Shown: positions 36,076-46,333 of the stretch, piece by piece
Layout of the letters: every line of letters begins with the position of its first letter
Numbering within the stretch: position 1 is the stretch's first letter
Assembly: GCA_900491605.1 (NCBI GenBank)
Contig: UESW01001793.1
Coordinates: 193,530-257,529 of the forward strand
Direction: 5' to 3'
Length of the DNA: 64,000 nt
From: Calamus simplicifolius
Taxonomy: Eukaryota; Streptophyta; Magnoliopsida; Arecales; Arecaceae
Notes under the pieces: generated by a model
Told to the model about the DNA's origin: nothing
What the model saw: only the letters and a program-made list of their open reading frames with translations
Database searches by the model: none
Program-made: the position numbers and the translations under genes

Positions 36076-36400
36076 AAAAAAAAAAACACACAAAAGCAAA
36101 AGCATTAAGGCCAAGCTTGTCAGACTATTTCTCATCACAAACAAATTTTAGATAAAAAGAATTTGAGTAGATGGTGTCGTAGTCGAAGATGGAGAAAAAG
36201 ATGACTTTGGGTTTGGGGTTGCAGTAAGAGAAGGCATTCAGGTTAGGTTTGGGGTTCAGAAGGAGAAGCACTATGTAAGAGAATGCTTGGAGGAGATTGG
36301 GTTGGAGTTAGGGATGAAGAATTAGGAAAGTGATGTTGGGATGGAGAAGAAGATGTATTTGGAGTTAGGGATGGGGAATGGGTTAGGGGATGACTAATGG

Positions 36401-36625
36401 CATGAGAAAATAGAAGCAAAAAAGTGGAAGGAAATAAGAGCAATGATGAACAAGGCCACTGCTAATTTCATTTTGCTTGACATAGGGAAATTAATAGTGA
36501 TAAAGAATGAGGGCATGAGAAAATGGGAGCAAAAAAGAGGAAGAAGACGAGCAACGACGAACAAGGCTACAACTAATTTCATTTTGCTTAGCATAGAAAA
36601 ATGGATAGCGAGAGAATGAAGCATG
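36401..36625. repeat. two tandem copies of a 113-bp unit
   Basis: CATGAGAAAATAGAAGCAAA at 36401 and CATGAGAAAATGGGAGCAAA at 36514; both continue through AACAAGGC and CTAATTTCATTTTGCTT. Confidence 0.7.
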
Positions 36626-38130
36626 AACTGATATATATGCAAATGGATGAAGTTAAGAAGTAGAAAGGGATCGGTACAAGGAAACTTAAAGACTAGTATG
36701 GGTGAACCCAAGGAAAATCATAAGCTCTTGCCATCTTACTTTCTATATCATGACACTCCCACTATCCTTCTTATCTATCAATGTCTCCATGCTTCCACTC
36801 ACTAATCCACATGTTGCCATCTCAGGATTCCCTTTAGGCACCATACAGGAGAGGGGTGTTATGGAATATTCTCACATCACATAGCTTGAGGACTTTAGTT
36901 GGTCTTATAGGCTCATTCACCTGAGCTTAAGTTTCTAAATTGAACTTCAATACCTTCCTCTTTTCTACATGACATACGCTTTTGAGCTTTCGCTTATAAA
37001 GAACTAGCAATCCAGACATTTCAGATACAATAGATTTTCTGCATGACATACACTTTTGAGCAAGACTTTGAACAGCAAAGGGACTGAATGGATGTCTACA
37101 ATCAAGCCCATTCATATAATGAGGTAAACAAATACATCAATCATATTTTCTAATAAGATAGTGGCATAAGAAACACACTTACAACAATATAGAAAAAAAA
37201 AAAAAAAAGAGTAAAAGCAGTGAATCATATCTCCTTCTGCTAAGGGAAGCATAAAATCAAACATGTTGAACTCCATAATAAGTCTAGTAGAATGATAACC
37301 AAAATAGAAAAAAGTGACATGCTTAAACTCAGTCAAGACTGCCCAAATAAAAAGCGAAGAAGAAGCAAACAATCCCATGTTTGATATCTGAAGAACACAA
37401 GCAACTTGCAAAAACAATGAAAGAACCACAAAACCTAAAAGCATAACAATGGTTTTGCTATACCTAAATCTGAATCGTAAGATTATTGATAGTGGCCTCC
37501 CTCCCCTGCATCCTTGTGTATCGAGTTGAGCACATCATTGACCTGAAAGCGCATGCTCTCCATCATCGCCCGAGCAAGATGCCCCTTGTTCATGAACCTC
37601 GTGATCCCAATGCACACCCCTCTCGATTCCTCCTTCCACCATGGCGCAAACAATCCATTGAATGCTGGCACGAAGTACTCTCATCGCGAGTTCTCCACCG
37701 ACTCAGCCATCTTCTCGATCTACTCGCCGGTGTTGAGAAGAATGAACGCCCCGGTGCCATAAGTGCTCTTGGCCTCCCCCTTGCGACATAACTGGCCCAG
37801 CATCGCAGCGTGCTGGTCACCGAGACAGCCGGCGATTGGTATGCCGGAAAGTGGCCAGCCATCGGCTACCACGCCACGCCGATGATCTTCGAATGGCTGA
37901 TGATCTTGGGCAAAATCTCGATGCGAATTCGCAGCGTCTCCAACGTCTGCCTGTCCCAGTCCAGCGTCCCGGGGTCCATGAGCATGGTCCGGGCGGCGTT
38001 AGAGCAGTCGGTGACGTGCAACCCGCGGCCACAGCCTCCGGTGAGGTTCCAGATCAAGGGCGTCCCCCGACTGGACCGCCTCCCGGACGGCGTCCACATT
38101 CTCCATCAGCTACATGATCTTGAAATTATT

Positions 38131-39163
38131 CGGTTTCTACTTCCTGATTAGTTTTTTACCTGTTAAAGCTAAACAAGAATCAGAATGGTGCTTTTTGATA
38201 AAATTTTATAATATCCCCAAAGTACCTCTCACTATCATGAAAAGTTTGTTCAGCTGAAAAACCTGAATAGAGCTAAAAAATTTGACTACATTCAGATTTA
38301 TTCAGGAACCAAATAGAAGTACTGTTATCGCCCTACAGTTTTGTCTACTTCTTCTGGCATAGACGGTTGGGGAAAGCCATTGTTGCGCCAAAGGCTTATA
38401 AGACTGCAAAGGCCTATAAGATTGCAAATACAACGAAGGCACTATTTTCATTCAAGCATGGGAATGTTCCTGAAAGAGATGAAACAGATTGAAAGTTGAA
38501 ATAGTGGATGGTTGGTAGAAGGAATAACCTAAAGAAAGATGGCAGTAATAGAGCTTGCTCGTCTATACACTCATTAGAAGATATTTTAGAGTGGTGTTCA
38601 TAGGGATGGTATTTTTATTGGTTGCTTCTTCAAGTTTCTTATGGATGGATGTGCTAGACTTTCCAGTGAGATGGATTGGAAGTACATCTTAAAACTGGAC
38701 GATCAGGCCTTCATGTGGATTCTAAACTGAGTTCAGGTTCTAATTACTGTTGTTAAGGTATGTGTTTCCTCCTTGATACCAATTTCTTCTATCGAATGTT
38801 TGGTGTGTTGCCTCCACATTCTGGCCCGTACTATAGATTCTGTTTTTCATTTTTTAATGACAAGGCAGCGACATTGTTTTTCAATGCGTTTTTCCATCAT
38901 GCAGTGCATCAGTACATACTTATGCTCATAATAATATATCAGTGGACTCATGGATGATGGGACTTGATGCCTCCTATGTTGATATGTTAATCGCCTTTGT
39001 TGCAAGAGTCCTATACAAAGCAGTCACTCTTTGAATTGATGATATAGTTTTACTTCTCATCACATAATAGCTCAGCTACTTTATCTTTTAGCATTTTCAA
39101 ATATTTTGCTTGCACGCTTGCCTATTCTGATTTCAATTCCTGCCAGAAGAAGGAAAATTAATT
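38131..39163. other. spacer, no gene seen
   Basis: AT-rich. A short plus-strand frame at 38760-38957 has no family signature and no conserved context. Confidence 0.45.
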
Positions 39164-39169
39164 TCACAA

Positions 39170-39400
39170 AATCTTTGTTGCTGGTAGGTTACAGCATACA
39201 GGGATCAATGATTTGCCGCAGTTCAAAGTATATGACATGGACTTTGGGAACATGACAATACAGAACCGGTGTTCAGACGATATTCTTGAGTTGTTGACGT
39301 ACTCTGGTCTACTTTGAGTTTTGAAGAGCCAAGTTGGAAATTTTCGTATCGAGTTGTGGTGAGAAAGATCAAGCACCTCAAACTTATACAGAGAATCAAG
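39170..39400 (-). pseudogene. short LRR relic on the minus strand
   Basis: The minus frame reads FEVLDLSHHNSIRKFPTWLF, close to the LRR segment that precedes the island region in plant RLPs (usually ...VLDLSHNN...FPTWL...). A damaged LNLRNNS-like continuation follows. It is opposite in orientation to the main RLP cluster and only about 75 residues long. Confidence 0.5.
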
Positions 39401-39913
39401 AAATTTTATTAATGTTACAACTTGAGAACAAGTGACACTGTGATTATAGAGAGTGCCAACTAGTTGAGTGGGTAACATCGCTGGGTGTTGGATATCGCTG
39501 ACCTGGTTTCAATGCTACCCTCACCAGATTTTGGCCTGGCTTTCTCCCATCTTGTTCTCAGAAAAAAAGAAGCCATAGTTGAAATGACAGAACAAACTTC
39601 CATTGTTTGCTGACCTGGTTTGCTGCCAGTTTCTCATTGTTTGAGAGGGTGACTACTCTGATCATTGCAAAATTAGTAGACGGGGAATGAGAACTGCAGA
39701 GCAAAAAGAACAGTTCGTTAATAAGCTTCTCAAAATGTAGATTGTTTTTGCTTAATTATTATTTCAAACATATAATACGATACCTGATAGATACCCAGAG
39801 TTGATTTCTGCCTGACTCAAAGCCAATGAATTTTTCGTTACCGGAACTGACCCAATCCTTCAATGGATCAGGCAAGAAGCAAAAGTTAGACTGGGAATCC
39901 AAAAGATTTGACT
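39401..39913. other. spacer left of the segmental duplication
   Basis: No recognisable gene. The segment ends where homology with copy 2 starts (39914 corresponds to 45603). Confidence 0.4.
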
Positions 39914-41214
39914 CTGGGCTTAACGAAACTCTGGCCCAATAGCACCCCTTTACAGGGCTTCGAGTCTCGCATAGAGAAGCTTAGGGCTTTGTCCACCTCT
40001 AACCCTCTTTTGGCAACCTCTTCAACTTCTGTTGTGCAAACCTGCATGTTGCCGAGCTCAGCAATAAAGGCGGAGCCAATGTGACTGGCTCTGATGGCAA
40101 TAAAAATATTTTAAATTTTATCATCATTAACATCTAAAATGGGGAACTGTTCATCTATGTAATCCATGATATGATTGCTGGGGGATGGCAGCTTTTAGTT
40201 TGGTTAGGAATTTCGTTATCTTTTTTATGCAGGATAGTTGCAAGTACTAGTTTGGTTAGGGAGGTTTATTGGTTGGTAGCCTAAGTAAACGTGCGATCAG
40301 CATAAGAATATGAGGGAAGAGATGATGCAAACTTAGCTACATGTTTTCTATCAGTTATGTATTTGGGATGCTTTCTACAACATTAATTTATATGAATTGA
40401 GAATCAAGGGAAAGACATATATGATGATGGTCTCTCTGACTTGGAATATTCAATTGGTTGTAGCTCTTATAAATGATGCAGTCCACATTTGCTCATATTA
40501 AGGAACTGTATGGAACCAGTTATAAAACAACCATGTATGGTACTAAAACATATAATTGGAGGGCATGTTTGTGCGGTCGAAGATTTGCAGGTTCTATATA
40601 ATTGGTAGGTATTAATATGATATTGGAACTGCTTTGACTGGTATTAATTTGATCATACTAGTGTATTCTATTAGTTTTGATGGTACTAGTGTTAATTTAT
40701 TTGTCCATGCCCTTTGTGGCTGCATTTCCAGATGCTATTGGACGATGCTATTTACTAGTTTGGGATCAAGGTGGTAGTGGTTGTTGTATCAAATGATGCA
40801 ATTTGCTCGCTCATAAGAGTAAACCTATGGATAGGTTTACCACTTGCTTGAAAGGCAAGGAGAGAATCTCATAAGATTTTTGGACTTGCCTACCTCATAA
40901 TTTGTTAAAAATCTTTGTTAAATATGAAATCATCTCGGTGAAGTTTGAGGGGTAGATGTATGATTAGAACCATAAAAAAACTGAGCTTGGTGACTATTTG
41001 ATCTCAAAATGAGTCCATTTCTCCGATTCGGGTGAGTTAATAATTACATGCAATTAAGTGGCATCTAACATTCTAATTCAAAACCATTTAGGAGTATGTC
41101 ATACAAATTAGCGGACAGAAGTTGAAGAAAAAGTTTTGTTTCTTGAGTTTGAGAATTCCCAAGAAATTGTTTTCATGCTGATACTAAATGATTAAAGGTT
41201 CTTGCATTTCTTGG

Positions 41215-43560
41215 TCTTTTCTGAAGTGATGAGACCTACCTAGATAATTCCAAGCTTAACTAGAGGGCTTGAGTAACCAAGCTTCTTGTATTTACTTGAC
41301 CTTCTCTGAAGTGATGAGACTCACCCTAGATAATTCCTAGCTTAACTAGAGGGTTGGGGCAATTAAGCTTCTTATATTTCTTGGCCTTCTTTGAAGTGAT
41401 GAAACCCACCCAAAACAATTCCAAGCTTAACTAGAGGGTTGGGGTGACTAAACTTCTTGTATTTCTTGGTCTTCTCTGAAGTGATAAGACCTACCCTAGA
41501 TAATTCCAAGCTTAACTCAAGGGTTGGGGTGACCAAGCTTCTTGTATTTCTTAGCCTTCTTTGAAGTGATGAGACCAACCTTAGATAATTCTGAGCTTAA
41601 CTGGAGGGTTGAGGTGACCAAGCTTCTTATATTTCTTAGTCTTCTCTGAAGTGATGGGACATACCCTAGATAATTCTAAGCTTAATTGGAGGGTTGGGGT
41701 GACCAAGCTTCTTGTATTTCTTGATCTGAAGTGATGAGACCTACCCTACATAATTCCATGCTTGACTGAAGGGTTGAGGTGACCCAGCTTCTTGTATTTC
41801 TTAATCTTTTTTGAAGTGATGAGACCCATCCTAGATAATTCCAAGCTTAACTGTATCTTTAAAGTGATGAGACCCATCCTAGATAATTCCAAGCTTAACT
41901 GGAGGGTTGGGGTGACCAAGCTTCTTGTATTTCTTGGCCTTTCCTAAAGTGACGAGACCTCCCTAGATAATTTCAAACTTAACTAGAGGGTTGGGATAAC
42001 CAAGCTTCTTGTATTTCTTGGTCTTTTTTGAAGTGATGCCACCTACTCTAGATAATTCCATGCTTAATTAGAGGGTTGGGGTGACTAAACTTCGTGTATT
42101 TCTTAGCCTTATATGAAGTGATAAAGAGTTACCCTAAATAATTCTAAGCTTAACTAGAGGGTTGGGGTGACCAAGCTTCTTATATTTCTTGGACTTCTCT
42201 GAAGTGATGAGACCTATTCTAGATAATTCCAAGCTTAACTAGAGGGTTGGGGTGACTAAGCTTCTTATATTTCTTGGCCTTCTTTAAAGTGATGAGACTC
42301 ACTCTAGATAATTCCAAGCTTAACTAACCAAAGGGTTGGCATGACCAAGCTTCTTGTATTTCTTGATGTTCTCTGAAGTGATGAGACTGACCATTGATAA
42401 TTCCAAACTTAACTAGAGGGTTGGGGTGAGTAAGCTTCTTGTATTTCCTGGTCTTCTTTAAAGTGATGAGACCCACCTTAGATAATTCCAAGCTTAACTA
42501 GATGATTAGGGTGACCAAGCTTCTTGTATTTCTTGGTCTTCTTTAAAGTGATGACACCTATCCTAGATAATTCCAAACTTAACAAAAGGGTCATGGGTGA
42601 CTAAGCTTCTTGTATTTTTTGGCCTTATGTGAAGTGATGAGACTCACCCTAAATAATTCCAACTTAACTAGAGGGTTGAGGTGACCAAGCTTCTTATATT
42701 TCTTGGTCTTCTCTGAAGTGATTGACCTACCCTAGATAATTCAAAGCTTAACTAGAGGGTTTAGGTAACCAAGCTTCTTGTATTTCTTGACCTTCTCAGA
42801 AGTGATGAGACCCACCCTAGATAATTCAAAGCTTAACTAGAGGGCTGGGGCGATTAAGCTTCTTATATTTCTTGGCCTTCTTTGAAGTGATAAAACCCAC
42901 CCTAAACAATTCCAAACTTAACTTGAGGGTTGGGGGTGACTAAACATCAAGTATTTCTTGGCCTTCTCTGAAGTGATAAGACCTACCCTAGATAATTCCA
43001 AGCTTAACTCAAGGGTTCGGGTGACCAAGCTTCTTATATTTTTTAGCCTTCTTTGAAGTGATGAGACCAACCTTAGATAATTCCAAGCTTAACTGGAGGG
43101 TTGGGGTGACCAAGCTTCTTATATTTCTTAGTCTTCTCTGAAGTGATGGGGCATACCCTAGATAATTCTAAGCTTTATTGGAGGGTTGGGGTTACCAAGC
43201 TTCTTGTATTTCTTGGTTTGAAGCGATGAGACCTACCCTACATAATTCCAAGCTTAACTGGAGGGTTGGGGTGACCCAGTTTCTTGTATTTCTTAATATT
43301 TTTTGAAGTGATGAGACCCATCCTAGATAATTCTAAGCTTAACTATATCTTTGAAGTGATGAGACCCATCCTAGATAATTCCAAGCTTAATTGGAGGGTT
43401 GGGGTGACCAAGCTTCTTGTATTTCTTGGCCTTTTCTAAAGTGATGAGACCTATCCTAAATAATTCAAAAATTAACTAGAGGGTTGGGGTGACTAGGCTT
43501 TTTGTATTTTTTGGCCTTCTCTAAAGTGATGAGACCCACACGAAACTAGCTACTTGCAAC
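41215..43560. repeat. minisatellite array, unit 85-86 bp, about 27 copies
   Basis: Consensus landmarks per unit: GAAGTGATGAGACC, TAGATAATTCCAAGCTTAAC, TAGAGGGTTGGGGTGACC, AAGCTTCTTGTATTTCTTGG. Starts at 41223, 41308 and 41393 show the 85-bp period. A short unit (near 41850) and a deleted linker (near 41727) recur at 43340 and 43222, giving a higher-order period of 1,491-1,492 bp. Minus-strand open frames through it are by-products of the period. Confidence 0.95.
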
Positions 43561-44164
43561 GATATTTGCCCAACTTATCAATTGAAATAGAGGGTAATAA
43601 AGATGACTAAGCTGGTTTCATACCTTAGTCTTCTTTGAAGTTTACATGGACCATAGGCTTGAAAAAATTGCTTACCACCTCGAACGCACGCAGAATTATG
43701 GCTCCAAGCCATGCCATTTCCTTTTTCCTTCCATGTTCGAAGATTACAAGCTTAAAATACTATGAATCTACATATTACTAGTTATTTCTTCTTCTTCTTT
43801 TTTCTTATCTTCTCTTGGATGTAGATAAGATGGACCATAGCAAGCTTTTTTTTTTTATAAAAAATTACAAGATGGTGACAATGACAATTTACCATTGTTT
43901 AAACTCCTCTTCCTTTGATATCGCAATAAATTAATTCTTTTAATTCTTACCCACTTGACAAAAATATTTTGGATGGGCTGTTGGAGCCTACAAATATCAA
44001 CGACTGACAATCAAAACCTTTCTTTTAGATTTCGTTTTTCTTTTTTTCTCTCTTCCTTGTTTTGCTAGCCAAAAAGACTAACGAGCACACCGATTCCCTT
44101 TCATATGCTTTTTTTTTATTTATGATTCTTCATCACATAAATTTTCTTAATTAGCTTTATTTTC
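43561..44164. other. duplicated spacer right of the minisatellite
   Basis: Matches 59060-59620 in copy 2 (for example TGACAATGACAATTTAC and CTCCTCTTCCTTTGATAT). No gene visible. Confidence 0.5.
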
Positions 44165-44420
44165 AAGAATCATCACTGCAGGGAAGACTGGGAGGCCGAA
44201 ATTTTCTCTTTAGCCAGTAGAGAGAGGACTTGGTTAAGTGCGGGAAGCAATTTCCAGAAAGCCGGAGGTCCTACTTAACAAAATATTCAGCTCATAAATT
44301 CTCTTCACTTATCGCATTCTATTTTTTAAGAAAACCAAGAGAAGCTGGACGCTTGTGTACACATCACTCCGTTTCATTGACTTGATGATTCAGTTGATTG
44401 CGATGCTCGGGCTTTGCAGA
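44165..44420 (+). promoter_or_regulatory. RLP upstream block in duplication copy 1
   Basis: Diverged version of the block at 3976 (ATTTTCTCTTTAGCCAGTAG, AGAGGACTTGGTTAAGTGCG, CAATTTCCAGAAAGCC), nearly identical to 61450-61650. It contains TTGACTTGATGATTCAGTTG. The gene it once served is missing downstream. Confidence 0.4.
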
Positions 44421-45171
44421 AAAATAAATTTAATCAATAACAAAATAACGCTCGGTTAATTCTTGATATCTTTTAACATATAATACCTAATAAGATGGCA
44501 GACTCCTTCCTTCCTGTTAGCGGATGGGATCTTCAAACGGCGGCAACGACGTACGGGAGCCCACAGGCACTGCCCGAAGAGGCGCTAACTGGGCAACCAC
44601 ACTAAGAAAAAGATGGGCTAAGCTTCAAAAAGCAAATTAAAAATGAAGAGTAGCTGGAGCTAACCAAACTGTTACCTAATCACCCTTCCTTCGTAATATA
44701 GTAGAAAGATTTTGTTTCGTAATCAAGTGCAACAAAGATTAATGGTTCCACCCACACATTGTTTCTTGGCTGAACTTAACACGCTACATTCAAATATATG
44801 AACTCTTTTGGTTCACGGTCTTGTTGTTCGAAGTCAATTCCTTTGGAAAAGTCTGGTCCGAATAACTTTGGCTTCGGATAGCTTTAATTTTCCACAGAAA
44901 CGATAAGGTTTAGAAAAGTCATGATGAATACTTTGATTCCATGTTTCCTTAGACTTACTGGTTTGAAAAGAGATAAGATGAGGTTTGCACCACAAAAACT
45001 CCTCCAAAAGTGGAATCCAGATCTCAAACTCCTCCATGTTTCTTTCTCTATTTCAAAAATTATTTTCAGGCTGGAGTGCTCTACGTCGAATCTCTTTCTT
45101 CTTTAAAGAGACGAGTCTAGACGTTGAAAAGCCGAACATGACGCTTGCAGAATTTGTATGGTACATTGATT
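44421..45171. other. distal RLP 5' flank, truncated by an LTR fragment
   Basis: Homologous to 62650-63210, which lies up to the RLP ATG at 63366. Homology ends about 150 bases before the expected ATG. Open frames at 44834-45037 (minus) and 44921-45106 (plus) both have counterparts in the other copy; coding status unclear. Confidence 0.5.
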
Positions 45172-45602
45172 TATCCATATAGGATCTATGTGCGGGTCAT
45201 CCAATGCATCGTTACAATAATGAGCATCCACACACCTATCCAAGTATCTCCATGCTTCAGCTTGCGAAATCAGCTGCTTACCACAAGGGTGAAGATATGC
45301 GATGTATGCTAGTCTCAACGGCGTTCATCAGTGCTCAATCATGTCACGCATCGACTAGAAAAATTTAAAGAATGGAACCATAATGTGCAATTTTGGATCT
45401 CACAATTTGTAATCTCTATTACAAATTTCATATGCACAGTTCACATTCTTTTGGGCTTTATCTCACAGGTAAAATATATCCAAATATATTTATAAGAATT
45501 ACAGATGGATAGATAAAGAAACTAATAAATTTGATTTGCATTTATAAAGAAATGTGTACATACTAAGATCTAATTCGATTGGATTTAGGGCACATACTAA
45601 TA
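45172..45602 (-). mobile_element. Angela-type LTR fragment at the duplication junction
   Basis: Matches the last 430 bases of the LTRs ending at 17691 and 33575 (GGTCATCCAATGCATCGTTA; GATTGGATTTAGGGCACA). It ends at the LTR terminus (CTAATA for CTAACA), directly before the first base of duplication copy 2. Confidence 0.85.
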
Positions 45603-45682
45603 TGGGTTTCATGAAACTCTAACCCAATAGCACCCCTTTCCACGGCTTCAAGTATTGCATAGAGAAAGTTGGGGCTTTGTCC

Positions 45683-46316
45683 TGTTGGGAATACACCCTC
45701 AATCACCCTCGGAACAAATATGCGTGCACAATCACAGAAAAATATACCGATCTACCACAATCACAGAATATGCGGAATAAAAATAAACACCACACAAAAA
45801 CACCAAATTTACTTGGAAAACCCCTCCAATGTGAAAGAAAAAATCACGGGGCAAATTCCGAGAGCACTTCACTAATATTAATAAAAGATTACAACTTTTC
45901 TCCTATTTTTTTTTTGCCCAAAATCAGGAAACACTTCGAACTTAAAATAATAGTGATGTGGGTACAAGAAGGATCTCACCAACGTGTGGTTGCTCTTCCG
46001 TGCCCCCAAATCTGCTCTCAGACTCGTCCGTAACGACCTCCTGAGGTTGCACAGGATTTCTCCCAAGCCTGGGCTTCTTTGGATCTCTCTCAGGCCGCAC
46101 ACCGCTCTCTCCCCCCAATCTGGGATTTTTCTTCTCTCGTATCTTTCACATACGGATCTCTCTCCCCCTACTTTATTTTCGGGTTTGTTTTTCCTTTTTG
46201 AAAACAGCTATGTAACAAACTATGATGCAGTTTGTTATCATGGGCTCCGTAACAAACTGTGATGCAGTTTGTTATCATGGGCCGGTTCCCTCCCTACGTG
46301 GAGGGAGCACCCAACA
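45683..46316 (-). repeat. 3' LTR of Tork element 1
   Basis: Contains two tandem 37-bp units near 46214-46283, each a small hairpin (AACAAACTGTGATGCAGTTTGTT pattern in halves). The other LTR has the same pair. Confidence 0.9.
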
Positions 46317-46333
46317 ATATCTCCCCCTCTCGA

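Larger units (their letters stand above)
34539..37452. other. intron-like interval of the glycerol kinase relic
   Basis: About 2.9 kb, AT-rich, with several small duplications (35147-35507, 35950-36075, 36401-36625). A retro-element-like end near 36850 (GTTATGGAATATTCTCACATC) resembles common plant LTR starts, but there are no paired ends. No open gene seen. Confidence 0.5.
34313..38130 (-). pseudogene. glycerol kinase pseudogene
   Basis: Minus-strand pieces match plant glycerol kinase (glycerol + ATP to glycerol-3-phosphate; GLI1/NHO1 in Arabidopsis, cytosolic). From the 5' side: a GC-rich block at 37500-38125 with TGGCGRGLHVTDCSNAARTM, EILPKIISHSKIIG, then GCLGDQHAAMLGQ, STYGTGAFILLNTGE and PAFNGLFAPWW, GVCIGITRFMNKGHLARA. 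Far to the left is the last exon (34313-34538) with VRPTDIETTALGAAYAVELA and a TAG stop at 34313-34315. Defects: a frameshift near 37875, a stop and a large in-exon deletion joining LLNTGE to IEKMAESVE (about 37724), and no visible exon for the DGGA region between the two blocks. The N-terminal third is missing. Confidence 0.85.
39914..45171 (+). repeat. segmental duplication, copy 1
   Basis: Shares long stretches with copy 2. 39914-40140 corresponds to 45603-45682 plus 51003-51125. 40310-40980 corresponds to 51220-51601 plus 56723-56840. 40980-41205 corresponds to 56840-57060. The minisatellite at 41215-43560 corresponds to 58478-58935, 43600-44400 to 59100-61660, and 44690-45171 to 62680-63210. 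The order is preserved. Copy 1 lacks both Tork elements and about 1.4 kb next to the minisatellite. Confidence 0.8.

Noticed and set aside
36180..36711. Ser/Pro- and Leu-rich minus-strand frames as secreted proteins
   Set aside because: Purine-rich low-complexity DNA and a 113-bp tandem repeat account for them; no stable family features.
41372..41578. Repeat-encoded protein on the minus strand of the minisatellite
   Set aside because: The frame breaks in other units and shows only the repeat period; no family similarity.
41215..43560. CRISPR-like repeat array
   Set aside because: Units are 85-86 bp, diverged and contiguous with no unique spacers, and the genome is plant nuclear. It is a minisatellite.
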